Assembly (NCBI RefSeq): GCF_042466115.1 | Contig: NZ_JAXHBQ010000001.1 | Location: 372,001-436,000, forward strand | Source: SW4 sp042466115 | Lineage (GTDB): Bacteria > Pseudomonadota > Alphaproteobacteria > Rhodobacterales > Rhodobacteraceae | Direction of reading: 5' to 3' | Length of the DNA: 64,000 nt | Part shown: piece after piece, positions 42,800 to 51,465 of the stretch | Numbering within the stretch: the first letter of the stretch is position 1 | Layout of the letters: every line of letters begins with the position of its first letter | Notes under the pieces: model-generated | What the model was told of the DNA's origin: nothing | The model's database searches: none | The model's input: the letters and a program-made list of their open reading frames with translations, nothing else | Position numbers and translations under genes: made by a program

Positions 42800-44271
42800 T
42801 CGTATTGCTCCCGATACCTGCGCACGATCCACAGGGCAAAGATGTTCAGCCCCAGTGTGATCACGAACAGGGTCATACCCAGTGAAAAGGCCACCAGCGC
42901 CTCGGGCGAGGAAAAGTCTGCATCGCCCGTCAACTGGCTGACGATCTTGGCCGTGACAGTGGTCATGGCCTCGAACGGGTTCATTGCCAGGCGCGCGGCG
43001 GCCCCTGCCCCCAAAACGACGATCATGGTTTCACCAATCGCGCGGGATGCGGCCAGCAGGATCGCACCGGCGATACCGGGCAAGGCGGCGGGCAGAACCA
43101 CCTGCCGGATCGTTTCCGATTTCGTCGCCCCAAGACCCAGTGACCCGTCACGCATCGCCTGCGGCACCGCGTTGATGATATCGTCCGAAAGCGACGACAC
43201 GAACGGGATCAGCATGATGCCCATGACCAGTCCGGCCGTCATCACCGCCGTGCCGCCCTGCATCCAGTTGACGCCAAACAAACCGCCGTCGCCAAAGGCA
43301 GAGACCAGCAGCGGGCCGACCGTCAACAGCGCGAACAACCCGTAAACGATGGTTGGAATGCCTGCCAGAACCTCAAGCATGGGTTTGGCAAAGGCGCGCA
43401 CCCGCGGGCTGGCGTATTCCGAAAGGTAAATGGCCGCGAACAGCCCGATCGGCACCGCAACCAGCAGCGCGATGACGGAAATATACAGCGTGCCCCACAG
43501 CAGCGGCAGGATGCCAAGCGACGACCCGCCACCAAAGCTGGGCGACCAGACCGTGCCGAAAAAGAAATCAGCCGCCGGATAAAGGCGAAAAAATTCGACC
43601 GTGTTAAAGATCAGCGCAAAGACGATGCCGACCGTCGTCAGGATCGCCAGCGAGGCGGCACCGACAAGCAACCCGCGCAGCGTGGTTTCAACGCTGTTGC
43701 GCGCGCGAAAATCGCGCCCGGTCTGGCGCAAGGCCCAAAGCCCGCCCAGCACGGCCACGGCAATCACCACGATCATGCGCCACAGCAACCAGCGCGCGGA
43801 TTGCACGCGGTATTCCTGCGCGGCGTTCAGGGTCGCGGCAGAGACATCCGTGCCAACGGCCACACCTGCGCTGGCAAGGGTATCGCGCAGGTCGCCCGTT
43901 TCAACGTCAAGCGCCAGAACCGTCTGGGCAGACATCGTGCCCGATGCAACGATCCGGTCCAGCCCGTCGGCCACGCGGCGCACATCGCTCATCAGCAGGC
44001 CCAATTCGCCCGAACCTGCGCTGGCGGCGTCAGTGACCATCAGGGGGGCGACCACACGATTGATCATCACAGGCTGTGCGATCATCCAGCAAATCAGCAC
44101 CAGAATGGCGGGGCCGGCAGCCCAAAGCGCGGCGTTCCAGCCATAATAGGCGGGAAGCGAGTGCAGGTTGCGGATGTTGCCATCGGCCGAAGCAAGGGCG
44201 CGTGTCCGGCCCAATACGAAACATGCAGCCCCGATGGCAAGCACAAGCAGAGTGATCCAGAAGGCGTGCAT
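42796..44271 (-). CDS. pstC: Phosphate ABC transporter permease PstC
   Basis: 491 residues. Membrane helices are present throughout; the permease core with the EAA-like loop (DGSLGLGATKSETIRQVVLP followed by AALPGI) is in the last third. As with PstA, an extra N-terminal region with several helices and a periplasmic segment makes it longer than the E. coli protein. It is followed by pstA with a four-base overlap and lies 60 bp downstream of pstS. Confidence 0.95.
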   Translation of the reverse strand: MHAFWITLLVLAIGAACFVLGRTRALASADGNIRNLHSLPAYYGWNAALWAAGPAILVLICWMIAQPVMINRVVAPLMVTDAASAGSGELGLLMSDVRRVADGLDRIVASGTMSAQTVLALDVETGDLRDTLASAGVAVGTDVSAATLNAAQEYRVQSARWLLWRMIVVIAVAVLGGLWALRQTGRDFRARNSVETTLRGLLVGAASLAILTTVGIVFALIFNTVEFFRLYPAADFFFGTVWSPSFGGGSSLGILPLLWGTLYISVIALLVAVPIGLFAAIYLSEYASPRVRAFAKPMLEVLAGIPTIVYGLFALLTVGPLLVSAFGDGGLFGVNWMQGGTAVMTAGLVMGIMLIPFVSSLSDDIINAVPQAMRDGSLGLGATKSETIRQVVLPAALPGIAGAILLAASRAIGETMIVVLGAGAAARLAMNPFEAMTTVTAKIVSQLTGDADFSSPEALVAFSLGMTLFVITLGLNIFALWIVRRYREQYE

Positions 44272-44331
44272 TTATTGTCCGTCCTTGGCAGCAAATTTGC
44301 GGGCGGCGCAGCGCCGCCCGCAAGGTCGGGC

Positions 44332-45357
44332 CTAGTTGCCCATTGTTTGTTCGGCTTCGATCATGGCCTGCGTTTCGGCCAGGGCCGGATCGGATACCAG
44401 ACCGTATTGTGCCAGTGGCCCCCATGCCCCGGCGATTTCGTCAGAGACAAAGAACGCCGCGTATTCCTTGAGGCCGGGAATGACGCCGATATGGGCCGCC
44501 TTGATATAGAAAAACAGCGGACGTGACACCGGGTATTCGCCGGTCGAGATGCTGTCCACAGTGGGTTGAACACCCGCCATTGTCGCAACTTGCAGCTTGT
44601 CGGTGTTGTTTTCGTAAAACGCCAGCCCGAACACGCCGATGCCGTTGGGGTTTGCGCCGATACGCGCCAGCGTTTCGGTGTAGTCCCCGTCGATGTCCAC
44701 GGAAAGACCATCGGTGCGCACGGCGATACAGGCGTCTTCGGCGTCGTCTTCGGACATGCCACCGGCGATCATGGCTTCCATCGCGCCGGTTTCTTCACAG
44801 CCCACGGCCAGCACTTTTTCCTCGAACACTTCACGGGTGCCGTGCTTGGTGCCGGGGATAAAGGCCATGATTTCCTGCGCGGGGAAGTCAGGGTTCACTT
44901 CGTTCCACATGGTGTAGGGGTTTTCGACAACAGCGCCGTCAACCAGAACCATGGGCGACAGGGCGCGGAACCAGTCGCTTTGATCAAATTCAAAGGACGC
45001 GCCGTTGATGTCGGAGGCAAACACGATCCCGTCATAGCCGATCCGCACTTCGATGATGTCGGTCACGCCGTTTTCGGCGCAGGCGGTGATTTCCTTTTCG
45101 CGGATTGCGCGGGATGCATTGGCGATGTCGATCTGGTTTTCACCGACGCCCTCGCAGAAGCGGGCCAGACCGGCAGATGATCCACCCGATTCAACGACCG
45201 GTGTGGGGAATTCAAAGTTTTCGCCGAAGGCTTCGGCCACGATCGACGCATAAGGCAGCACAGTGGACGAACCGGCAACCTGCACGTTGTCACGGGCGCT
45301 GGCGGCGCTGGCCGCGACGATGGCAAGGGTGGATACAGTAACTTTCGCGAATGACAT
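44332..45357 (-). CDS. pstS: Periplasmic phosphate-binding protein PstS
   Basis: 341 residues from the ATG at 45357 with GGAG upstream. Signal peptide MSFAKVTVSTLAIVAASAASA, then VQVAGSSTVLPYA and VVESGGSSAGLARFCEG, which form the phosphate-binding loops of PstS, and later FIPGTKHGTREVFEE. It is the first transporter gene of the leftward operon and has a Pho-box-like array upstream. Confidence 0.96.
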   Translation of the reverse strand: MSFAKVTVSTLAIVAASAASARDNVQVAGSSTVLPYASIVAEAFGENFEFPTPVVESGGSSAGLARFCEGVGENQIDIANASRAIREKEITACAENGVTDIIEVRIGYDGIVFASDINGASFEFDQSDWFRALSPMVLVDGAVVENPYTMWNEVNPDFPAQEIMAFIPGTKHGTREVFEEKVLAVGCEETGAMEAMIAGGMSEDDAEDACIAVRTDGLSVDIDGDYTETLARIGANPNGIGVFGLAFYENNTDKLQVATMAGVQPTVDSISTGEYPVSRPLFFYIKAAHIGVIPGLKEYAAFFVSDEIAGAWGPLAQYGLVSDPALAETQAMIEAEQTMGN

Positions 45358-45433
45358 TGGGCAACTCCTGTGTGTCAGTCTTGCGACGGGCGATCCCGCC
45401 GCTGTGTGGCCCTTTTCGGCCCCGCGCAAAAAC

Positions 45434-45468
45434 CTTTTGTGACGTTTATGTAAAAGTTTCATGACACA
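45434..45468 (-). promoter_or_regulatory. Pho-box-like array upstream of pstS
   Basis: On the minus strand the region reads TGTCATGAAAC, TTTACATAAAC, GTCACAAAAGG: three units at about 11-base spacing with a T[CT]A[CT]..AA core, as in PhoB direct repeats (TGTCAT/TGTCAC). It lies about 80-110 bp upstream of the pstS start, a fitting place for PhoB activation under phosphate starvation. Confidence 0.6.
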
Positions 45469-45490
45469 GTGCGCGCAGCGCGAAAATTAA

Positions 45491-46513
45491 TCATGCGTCC
45501 GGCGAAAAGACGGGTAAAATCACTGTAAAAACACTGCCTTGCCCCGGCTCGCTGTCAATCACCAGCCGCCCGCGATGCCGGTTCAGAATGTGTTTTACGA
45601 TCGCCAGCCCCAGTCCTGTGCCGCCCACATCGCGCGCGCGGTGGGAATCGACGCGGTAAAACCGTTCGGTCAGTCGCGCGATGTGATGGGATTCGATTCC
45701 CGGGCCCTGATCGCGCACCGCCAGCCGAACGCCAGTGCCGCGCAGGCGGGCCTCGTGGCGGGGGGCATGCAGGATGATATCGACATGCGGACTGCCGTAT
45801 TTCACGGCGTTCTCGATCAAATTGACCAGCACCTGGCGCAACTGATCCGCATCACCCTGCAGGGTGATATCATCATCGGGGGCACCAAAAGCCAGCGTTC
45901 TGTTGTCCGCGCCATGTTGGGACAGGTCTGCAACCGTACGCCGGCAAAGCTCGGTCAGATTGACACGGGTTTGCGGGCGATTGCGTTCGCTGTCTTCAAC
46001 GCGCGACAGCGACAGCAGGTCATCCACCAGCCGCTGCAGGCGCCCCGCCTCTTGCTGCATCATCCCAAGAAAGCGCTCGCGCGCCGCGGCATCGTCTTTG
46101 GCCGGGCCGCGCAGGGTTTCGACAAAGCCGGAAATCGCGGTCAGGGGCGTGCGCATCTCGTGGCTGACATTGGCAACAAAATCACGCCGCATCTGCCCTG
46201 CGGCCGCAATGGCGGTGGTGTTCTCAAAGCTCAGCACGACAAGGTCCTGCGCGCGGGCCACATGGACCTGATAGGTGGTCTCGGTCCCGTGGGAATCGCC
46301 AAGGTAGCGGGTCGCGCGCGCGGTGCCGTCACTGCGCACGGCCTCAATTGCATCAAGCAAGGCCGGCTGGCGCAGGGCGGTAATGTAATGCAGTCCCGTG
46401 CCGTCGGCCCCCAGCATCGCCTGCGCGGCGTCATTCATCGCCAGAATACGTTCATCCGCACCGATCACGATCACGGGGAGAATGAGGGCGTTAATCATTT
46501 GTAAAGGATTCAT
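45491..46513 (-). CDS. phoR: Phosphate regulon sensor histidine kinase PhoR
   Basis: 340 residues. A PAS-like N-terminal domain (INALILPVIVIGADERILAM) precedes the HisKA domain with His118 (VANVSHEMRTPLTAISGFVE) and the HATPase domain with NLIENAVKYG, VRDQGPGI and GGTGLGLAIVKH. There is no clear membrane anchor apart from a short hydrophobic stretch at the start, so sensing is probably through PstSCAB-PhoU. It lies upstream of pstS on the same strand, separated by the Pho box region. Confidence 0.94.
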   Translation of the reverse strand: MNPLQMINALILPVIVIGADERILAMNDAAQAMLGADGTGLHYITALRQPALLDAIEAVRSDGTARATRYLGDSHGTETTYQVHVARAQDLVVLSFENTTAIAAAGQMRRDFVANVSHEMRTPLTAISGFVETLRGPAKDDAAARERFLGMMQQEAGRLQRLVDDLLSLSRVEDSERNRPQTRVNLTELCRRTVADLSQHGADNRTLAFGAPDDDITLQGDADQLRQVLVNLIENAVKYGSPHVDIILHAPRHEARLRGTGVRLAVRDQGPGIESHHIARLTERFYRVDSHRARDVGGTGLGLAIVKHILNRHRGRLVIDSEPGQGSVFTVILPVFSPDA

Positions 46514-46682
46514 GGCCCACTACTTGAATGAAACAGGGTTGCATTACCACGCATTAACAGGGTCCATAAGGCAAGTGTCTCTTTTTGAATCGCATGGTAA
46601 GCCCGACTGGTTTGCCTGCGCAAAGCTTTCATGTGTTTGCAACAGTTCCATGGCACAATCACACGAACAGGGGAACGGGGGT

Positions 46683-47042
46683 GTGACGACAATTGACGCG
46701 CAAAAACCGGTGATGCTGGTGATCGGACGCTACAATGCATGGACAGGTGCGGGGCGTGACGTGCCGCATATGCCGGGGTTTCACTTTCTGGGATATGGTG
46801 ACGTCACAGCGCAAACCCTGCGCCGGATTGCGCCTGATGTGGTGCTTTGCGCGCTGATGGGTGACGGCTTTGATGCGATTGATCTGGCCGAAAGGCTGGC
46901 GGATCTGGGCTTCACCGGACGCCTGCGCGCACTGGCCACCGATTTGCCCAATCCAGATGCCGTGCGCCGCGAGGTCTGCGAGGCCTGCCCCGAAATCGAC
47001 TTTGATGTGCTGGTCCTGGAAGACGGGATGCTGACCCCCTAA
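46683..47042 (+). CDS. Uncharacterised protein, 119 residues
   Basis: The GTG at 46683 is preferred for its AGGGGA site; an ATG at 46650 would add 11 residues. The core reads as alternating beta strands and helices (VMLVIGRYNAW, LRRIAPDVVLCALMGDGFDA, LAERLADLGFTGRLRAL), resembling a receiver-like alpha/beta fold without a phosphorylatable Asp in the expected position. I believe I have seen similar proteins in other Rhodobacteraceae. The gene is divergent from phoR and ends in a four-base overlap with the convergent gamma carbonic anhydrase. Function unknown. Confidence 0.65.
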   Translation: MTTIDAQKPVMLVIGRYNAWTGAGRDVPHMPGFHFLGYGDVTAQTLRRIAPDVVLCALMGDGFDAIDLAERLADLGFTGRLRALATDLPNPDAVRREVCEACPEIDFDVLVLEDGMLTP

Positions 47043-47560
47043 AGCGCGCGCAAACCCTTCCGAAAACGGCGCGCGTTTTCCTGATATGACAGGGCCGAGG
47101 CGCGCAGGCCACTGATCGCGCCCGCGTCCAGTTCCCGCACAACCCGCCCCGGCGCGCCCATCACAAGGCTGCCATCTGGGATCACCTTGCCCTCGGTCAC
47201 AAGCGCCCCTGCCCCGATCAGGCAGTTCTTGCCAATCACTGCCCCGTTCAACACGCTCGCCCCCATCCCGATCAGGGAATTGTCGCCGATCGTACAGCCG
47301 TGCAGCATCGCCTTGTGCCCAATCGTGCAGCCCGCCCCAATCGTCAACGGAAAGCCCATATCGGTGTGCAGAACACTGTTTTCCTGCACATTGCTGCCCG
47401 CGCCCACTGTGATCATCTCGTTGTCGCCGCGCAGGGTGCAACCGAACCAGACCGAACTGTCGGGCGCGCAGGTCACCTTGCCGATCAGATTGGCATCAGG
47501 TGCGATCCATGCGGTTTCATCAACCTGCGGGGTATCATCATCAAGCGCGTAAAGGGCCAT
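47039..47560 (-). CDS. Gamma carbonic anhydrase-family hexapeptide protein
   Basis: 173 residues from the ATG at 47560 (a GTG at 47563 is also in frame), overlapping the gmk stop in TGATG. It has a left-handed beta-helix of hexapeptide repeats (VWFGCTLRGDNEMITVGAGS, NVQENSVLHTD, CTIGHKAMLHGCTIGDNSLI), including the His residues that bind metal in gamma carbonic anhydrases. Members include YrdA and PaaY; true carbonic anhydrase activity varies. Last gene of yicC-gmk-gamma-CA. Confidence 0.92.
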   Translation of the reverse strand: MALYALDDDTPQVDETAWIAPDANLIGKVTCAPDSSVWFGCTLRGDNEMITVGAGSNVQENSVLHTDMGFPLTIGAGCTIGHKAMLHGCTIGDNSLIGMGASVLNGAVIGKNCLIGAGALVTEGKVIPDGSLVMGAPGRVVRELDAGAISGLRASALSYQENARRFRKGLRAL

Positions 47561-48195
47561 CACTGCCCCTCGAATTCGTTTTGCAGCTCGCGCACGAAAT
47601 CGTTCAGGCCCTCCTGACGTTCACGGCGCAGGCGTTCCGCCACAAGGATCGCGCGCACATCGGCGGCGCAGCGCTCCACGTCATCATTGACCAGAACGTA
47701 ATCGTATTCGGCCCAGTGGCTGACCTCGTCCAGACTTTGCGCCATGCGGTTGTTGATCACCGCGTCGCTGTCCTGCCCGCGATCACGCAGACGTTTTTCA
47801 AGCGCGGCCATCGACGGGGGCAACAGAAAGATCGACACCACATCGTTGCCCAGCGACGAGTTGCGGATCTGCTGGCCGCCCTGCCAGTCGATATCAAACA
47901 GGGTGTCCTGTCCCGCACCCATATTCGCCTTCACGGGGGCTTTGGGGCTGCCATAAAGGTTGTCAAACACCTCGGCGTGTTCAAGCATTTCGCCTGTGTC
48001 GACCATGTGTTGGAATTCTGCGGGGGTGCGGAAATGGTATTCGCGCCCGTCCTGTTCGCCCGCGCGGGGGGGGCGTGTCGTGGCGGATACCGAAAATGCG
48101 ATCGTGTCGTCCCATGCGCGCAGCATCTTGGCCATCGTTGATTTTCCGGCCCCCGAAGGTGACGAAAGGATGATCAATAAGCCACGTCTTTTCAT
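47560..48195 (-). CDS. gmk: Guanylate kinase
   Basis: 211 residues. P-loop SSPSGAGKSTMAK near residue 12, the GMP-binding region (SATTRPPRAGEQDGREYHF) and DIDWQGGQQIR are typical. It phosphorylates GMP to GDP. The gene lies 4 bp after yicC, a very widely conserved pairing. Confidence 0.97.
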   Translation of the reverse strand: MKRRGLLIILSSPSGAGKSTMAKMLRAWDDTIAFSVSATTRPPRAGEQDGREYHFRTPAEFQHMVDTGEMLEHAEVFDNLYGSPKAPVKANMGAGQDTLFDIDWQGGQQIRNSSLGNDVVSIFLLPPSMAALEKRLRDRGQDSDAVINNRMAQSLDEVSHWAEYDYVLVNDDVERCAADVRAILVAERLRRERQEGLNDFVRELQNEFEGQ

Positions 48196-48199
48196 AGGG

Positions 48200-49093
48200 T
48201 TACTCCACGTTTTGAATTTGTTCGCGCATCTGGTCGATCACGGCCTTCAGATCAAGGCCAATCGCCGTCAACGCGCTGGATTGCGCCTTGGAACACAGGG
48301 TATTGGCCTCGCGGTTGAACTCCTGCGCCAGAAAATCCAGCTTGCGCCCCGATGGGCCATCGGCACTGACCAGGTCGCGCGCGGCACTTACATGGCTGCG
48401 CAGGCGGTCGATTTCTTCGGTCACGTCCGCCTTGACGGCCAGCAGCGCCAGTTCTTGGGCCACGCGCCCCTGATCCAGATCATCGGCGTCCTGCATCACC
48501 CGTTTCAACGCGGTCGTCAGGTTCTTTTGCACCTCGGGGCGGCGATCCTGGGCGGCGCTGGCAGCGGCTTCGGTCAGTTTGGCGATCTGGTCAAGCTGGG
48601 CCGTGATGATGCCCTGCAAGGCTGCCCCTTCACTGGCGCGCATCGCTGCGAAATCATCCAGCATCGTGGCAAGGTTTTCCGCCAGCACCCCGATCAACGC
48701 CGTATTGTCGGTTTCATCCGCACGGGCCTGTGTGACAACGCCGCGCTGCGTCAGAACATCCGCCGCCGTGGGCTGGCCAAGGGTCACACCCATGGCAAAG
48801 GCGCGTTCCTGCACCTGATCAAGGGCGGCCAACACGCGGTCAAGCTGGGCGGTGTCCAACTGCAAGGCGTTGGCATCCTCCGCGCGGGTCAGACGCAGGT
48901 TCAACGTGACATTGCCGCGGGTCATACGGGCGGCGACATCCTTGCGCAGGGTCGCCTCGAGGGCGGCGAACCCGTCGGGCAGGCGCAGCCGCAGATCAAA
49001 GCCGCGCGCATTGACGCCGCGCACTTCGGCGCTCCAGCTGACGGCACCTTCGGCCCCCTGTTGGCTGGCAAATGCGGTCATTGAATTGATCAC
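48200..49093 (-). CDS. yicC: YicC-family endoribonuclease
   Basis: 297 residues from the GTG at 49093 (VINSMTAFAS corresponds to the usual MIxSMTGFA start). Diagnostic stretches are EVRGVNARGFDLRLRLPDGF near the N-terminus and GRKLDFLAQEFNREANTLCS plus KAVIDQMREQIQNVE at the end. YicC proteins are endoribonucleases involved in RNA decay. It precedes gmk with a 4-bp gap. Confidence 0.93.
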   Translation of the reverse strand: MINSMTAFASQQGAEGAVSWSAEVRGVNARGFDLRLRLPDGFAALEATLRKDVAARMTRGNVTLNLRLTRAEDANALQLDTAQLDRVLAALDQVQERAFAMGVTLGQPTAADVLTQRGVVTQARADETDNTALIGVLAENLATMLDDFAAMRASEGAALQGIITAQLDQIAKLTEAAASAAQDRRPEVQKNLTTALKRVMQDADDLDQGRVAQELALLAVKADVTEEIDRLRSHVSAARDLVSADGPSGRKLDFLAQEFNREANTLCSKAQSSALTAIGLDLKAVIDQMREQIQNVE

Positions 49094-49229
49094 GGGCGCG
49101 GCCTTTCGTTTGTGATGCCTGCACCTAATGCCAATGACCGCCACGGGGCAAGCCCCACACCCGGCAAAGCCGCGCGCCATTAACCTTTTAAGACTTTGGT
49201 TGATGAAAATTGTTGGCAAAACTGCGATA

Positions 49230-49244
49230 TTAACACTGTGTTAA
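49230..49244. promoter_or_regulatory. CtrA-like box and perfect palindrome upstream of the PAS gene
   Basis: TTAACACTGTGTTAA fits TTAA-N7-TTAA on both strands and is a perfect palindrome around a central T. It lies 35 bp upstream of the PAS-protein start. The final C of the full CtrA consensus is absent, so binding is likely but not certain. Confidence 0.5.
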
Positions 49245-49278
49245 TGAGTGCGGCACGCGCCGCGTTGAAAGGACTTCC

Positions 49279-49899
49279 ATGCTTGATCTGACCAAACATG
49301 ACGATAGTGACGACGCGGGGCGGGCCTGTTTGAACGCGGTCGAGGCCTATTGGAACGCCCTGTTTCGTGCCAGTCACCTGCCCATGCGGCGCGATGTGGA
49401 CCCGATGAAAATCGACCATGCCCTGCCCTCGACGTTTCTGGTGCAGCGGGTCGCGCCGGGTGTGGCGCGCTTGCGTGTGTCGGGTCAGCGGGTCAACGCC
49501 TGTTTGGGCATGGATGCGCAGGGGATGCCCCTGTCGACGTTTTTCCTGCCCCATGCACGCGCCGATCTGACCCGCGCATTGGAACAGATGTTCACGACCC
49601 CTGCCCTTGTGGAATTGCCAATCACGTCACCGCGCAGCATCGGGCGGCGGTTGCTGAAGGGGCGTTTGTTGTTGCTGCCGCTGGCCGATGATCAAGGCCA
49701 TGTCACCCGCGCGCTGGGGGCGATGTGGGTGCAGGGCGATCTGGGGCGCGGGCCGCGCCGCTTTGAAATGGGCAATGGCGCGCGTCGCTATCAGCCGATT
49801 GACCAGCGCCCGACATTGGCAAAGGTTGCCGATACGCCACGCAAAAGGCCGGCCACATCGCAGCGGCCGGCCCTGAAACTGGTGGTCGATAACGCCTAG
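49279..49899 (+). CDS. PAS-domain protein (PAS_5 type)
   Basis: 206 residues with AAAGGA upstream. The core (AYWNALFRASHLPMRRDVDP, LPSTFLVQRVAPGVARLRVS, GMPLSTFFLPHARADL) matches the PAS_5 family of alphaproteobacterial proteins, which have a PAS fold but no output domain. The C-terminal 40 residues are basic and probably disordered (RKRPATSQRPALKLVVDNA). A CtrA-like box precedes it, suggesting cell-cycle or motility-linked expression. It overlaps the convergent DAHP synthase gene by four bases. Confidence 0.82.
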   Translation: MLDLTKHDDSDDAGRACLNAVEAYWNALFRASHLPMRRDVDPMKIDHALPSTFLVQRVAPGVARLRVSGQRVNACLGMDAQGMPLSTFFLPHARADLTRALEQMFTTPALVELPITSPRSIGRRLLKGRLLLLPLADDQGHVTRALGAMWVQGDLGRGPRRFEMGNGARRYQPIDQRPTLAKVADTPRKRPATSQRPALKLVVDNA

Positions 49900-51266
49900 C
49901 CTGCCTTTGTTGCGGCCATGCCGCCACGCCGCGCCGACAGTTCTTCGGCCACAAGAAACGCAAGTTCCAGCGACTGTGACGCATTGAGGCGCGGATCGCA
50001 GGCCGTGTGATAACGGTCCGACAGGTCCTCGTCCGTCACCGCGCGCACGCCACCGGTGCATTCGGTCACATCCGCGCCCGTCATTTCAAAATGCACGCCG
50101 CCAGGCACGGTGCCTTCGGCGTTGTGCACCGCGAAAAACTCGCGCACTTCACGCAGCACGCTGTCAAAGGGCCGTGTTTTGTAGCCCGTTGACGACTTGA
50201 TCGTGTTGCCGTGCATCGGATCGCAGGTCCAGACCACGTTGGCCCCTTCTTCCTGCACAGCCTTGACCAGACGCGGCAGGTGTTCCCCCACCTGCCCCGC
50301 ACCAAAGCGCGCGATCAGGGTCAGGCGGCCCGCCTCGTTGGCCGGATTCAGTTTCGCCATCAGCGCCTTGAGGTGGCCGGTTGTCATGCTTGGCCCGCAT
50401 TTCAACCCGATCGGGTTCTGCACACCGGCGCAGAATTCCACATGCGCGCCGTCCGGCTGGCGGGTGCGATCACCGATCCAGACCATATGGCCCGATCCAG
50501 CGAGCCACTTGCCGGATGTGCTGTCCAGCCGCGTCAGGGCTTCTTCGTATTCCAGCAGCAGCGCTTCGTGGCTGGTGTAGAATTCGACAGTTTCCAGCGC
50601 GTGCGACGCCTCGCTACGGATGCCCGCGGCCTCCATGAAATCAAGCGTGTCGCTGATCCGGTTGGCCATCTCGCGGTATTTCTCGGCCTCGTCGGCTTCG
50701 GTGAAACCCAGCGTCCAGGCGTGGACCTTGTGCACGTCGGCATAGCCGCCCGTGGAAAAGGCGCGCAGCAAGTTCAGGGTTGCAGCAGCTTGAAGATAGG
50801 CCTGCAACATCTTGTCAGGGTTGGGAATTCTTGCTTCGGGGGTGAAATCAAGCTCGTTGATGATATCGCCTCGGTAGCTGGGCAGTTCCACGCCATCCTT
50901 GGCTTCCATATCGGCGCTGCGTGGCTTGGCGAACTGGCCTGCCATGCGGCCGACCTTAACGACAGGCACCTTGGCGCCGTAGGTCAGCACCATTGCCATT
51001 TGCAGCATCACCTTGAAGGTGTCGCGAATGCCGTCGGCATTGAACTCCGCAAAGCTCTCGGCGCAATCACCGCCCTGCAACAAGAACGCATCACCACGCG
51101 ACACAGCCGCAAGGTGCGCCTTGAGGCGGCGCGCCTCACCGGCGAAAACCAGCGGCGGATATGACGACAGCTTGGCCTCGACGGCCTTGAGTGCTGCATC
51201 ATCCGTATATGTGGGCATCTGGATCCGTGGCTTGTTGCGCCAATCCGATTTCTGCCATTCCGCCAT
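49896..51266 (-). CDS. Class II 3-deoxy-7-phosphoheptulonate synthase (DAHP synthase)
   Basis: 456 residues from the ATG at 51266, preceded by GGAG. Catalyses the first step of aromatic amino-acid synthesis from phosphoenolpyruvate and erythrose 4-phosphate. The plant-like class II enzyme is recognised by LLQGGDCAESFAEF, KVGRMAGQFAKPRS, SPSGKW-like STSGKWLAGSGHMVWIGDRT, GLKCGPSM and VWTCDPMHGNT. The gene stands alone, divergent from a GlxA-type regulator. Confidence 0.97.
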   Translation of the reverse strand: MAEWQKSDWRNKPRIQMPTYTDDAALKAVEAKLSSYPPLVFAGEARRLKAHLAAVSRGDAFLLQGGDCAESFAEFNADGIRDTFKVMLQMAMVLTYGAKVPVVKVGRMAGQFAKPRSADMEAKDGVELPSYRGDIINELDFTPEARIPNPDKMLQAYLQAAATLNLLRAFSTGGYADVHKVHAWTLGFTEADEAEKYREMANRISDTLDFMEAAGIRSEASHALETVEFYTSHEALLLEYEEALTRLDSTSGKWLAGSGHMVWIGDRTRQPDGAHVEFCAGVQNPIGLKCGPSMTTGHLKALMAKLNPANEAGRLTLIARFGAGQVGEHLPRLVKAVQEEGANVVWTCDPMHGNTIKSSTGYKTRPFDSVLREVREFFAVHNAEGTVPGGVHFEMTGADVTECTGGVRAVTDEDLSDRYHTACDPRLNASQSLELAFLVAEELSARRGGMAATKAG

Positions 51267-51465
51267 GGGTTTGCTCCGTATGTATTTCCAGTGTCCGCCA
51301 AGGTTAGCGGTATCAGGCATCGCTTATAGCCAGACATGGCGCAAGGGCCAATGGCAAAAGGCGATGCTTTTGCGCTGGATTTCGATGCTTGGCGCTTGAT
51401 AAGGGCTTGCAAACCTGATCAGGTCATCCGAAACGCGCGCCTGAAAGCGCACAAAAGAGTCGCAA

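Noticed and set aside
41408..43345. 645-residue open frame on the plus strand opposite pstA and pstC
   Set aside because: It is fully antisense to two well-conserved permease genes, has low-complexity Arg/His/Gln composition and no ribosome site. High GC content keeps such shadow frames open.
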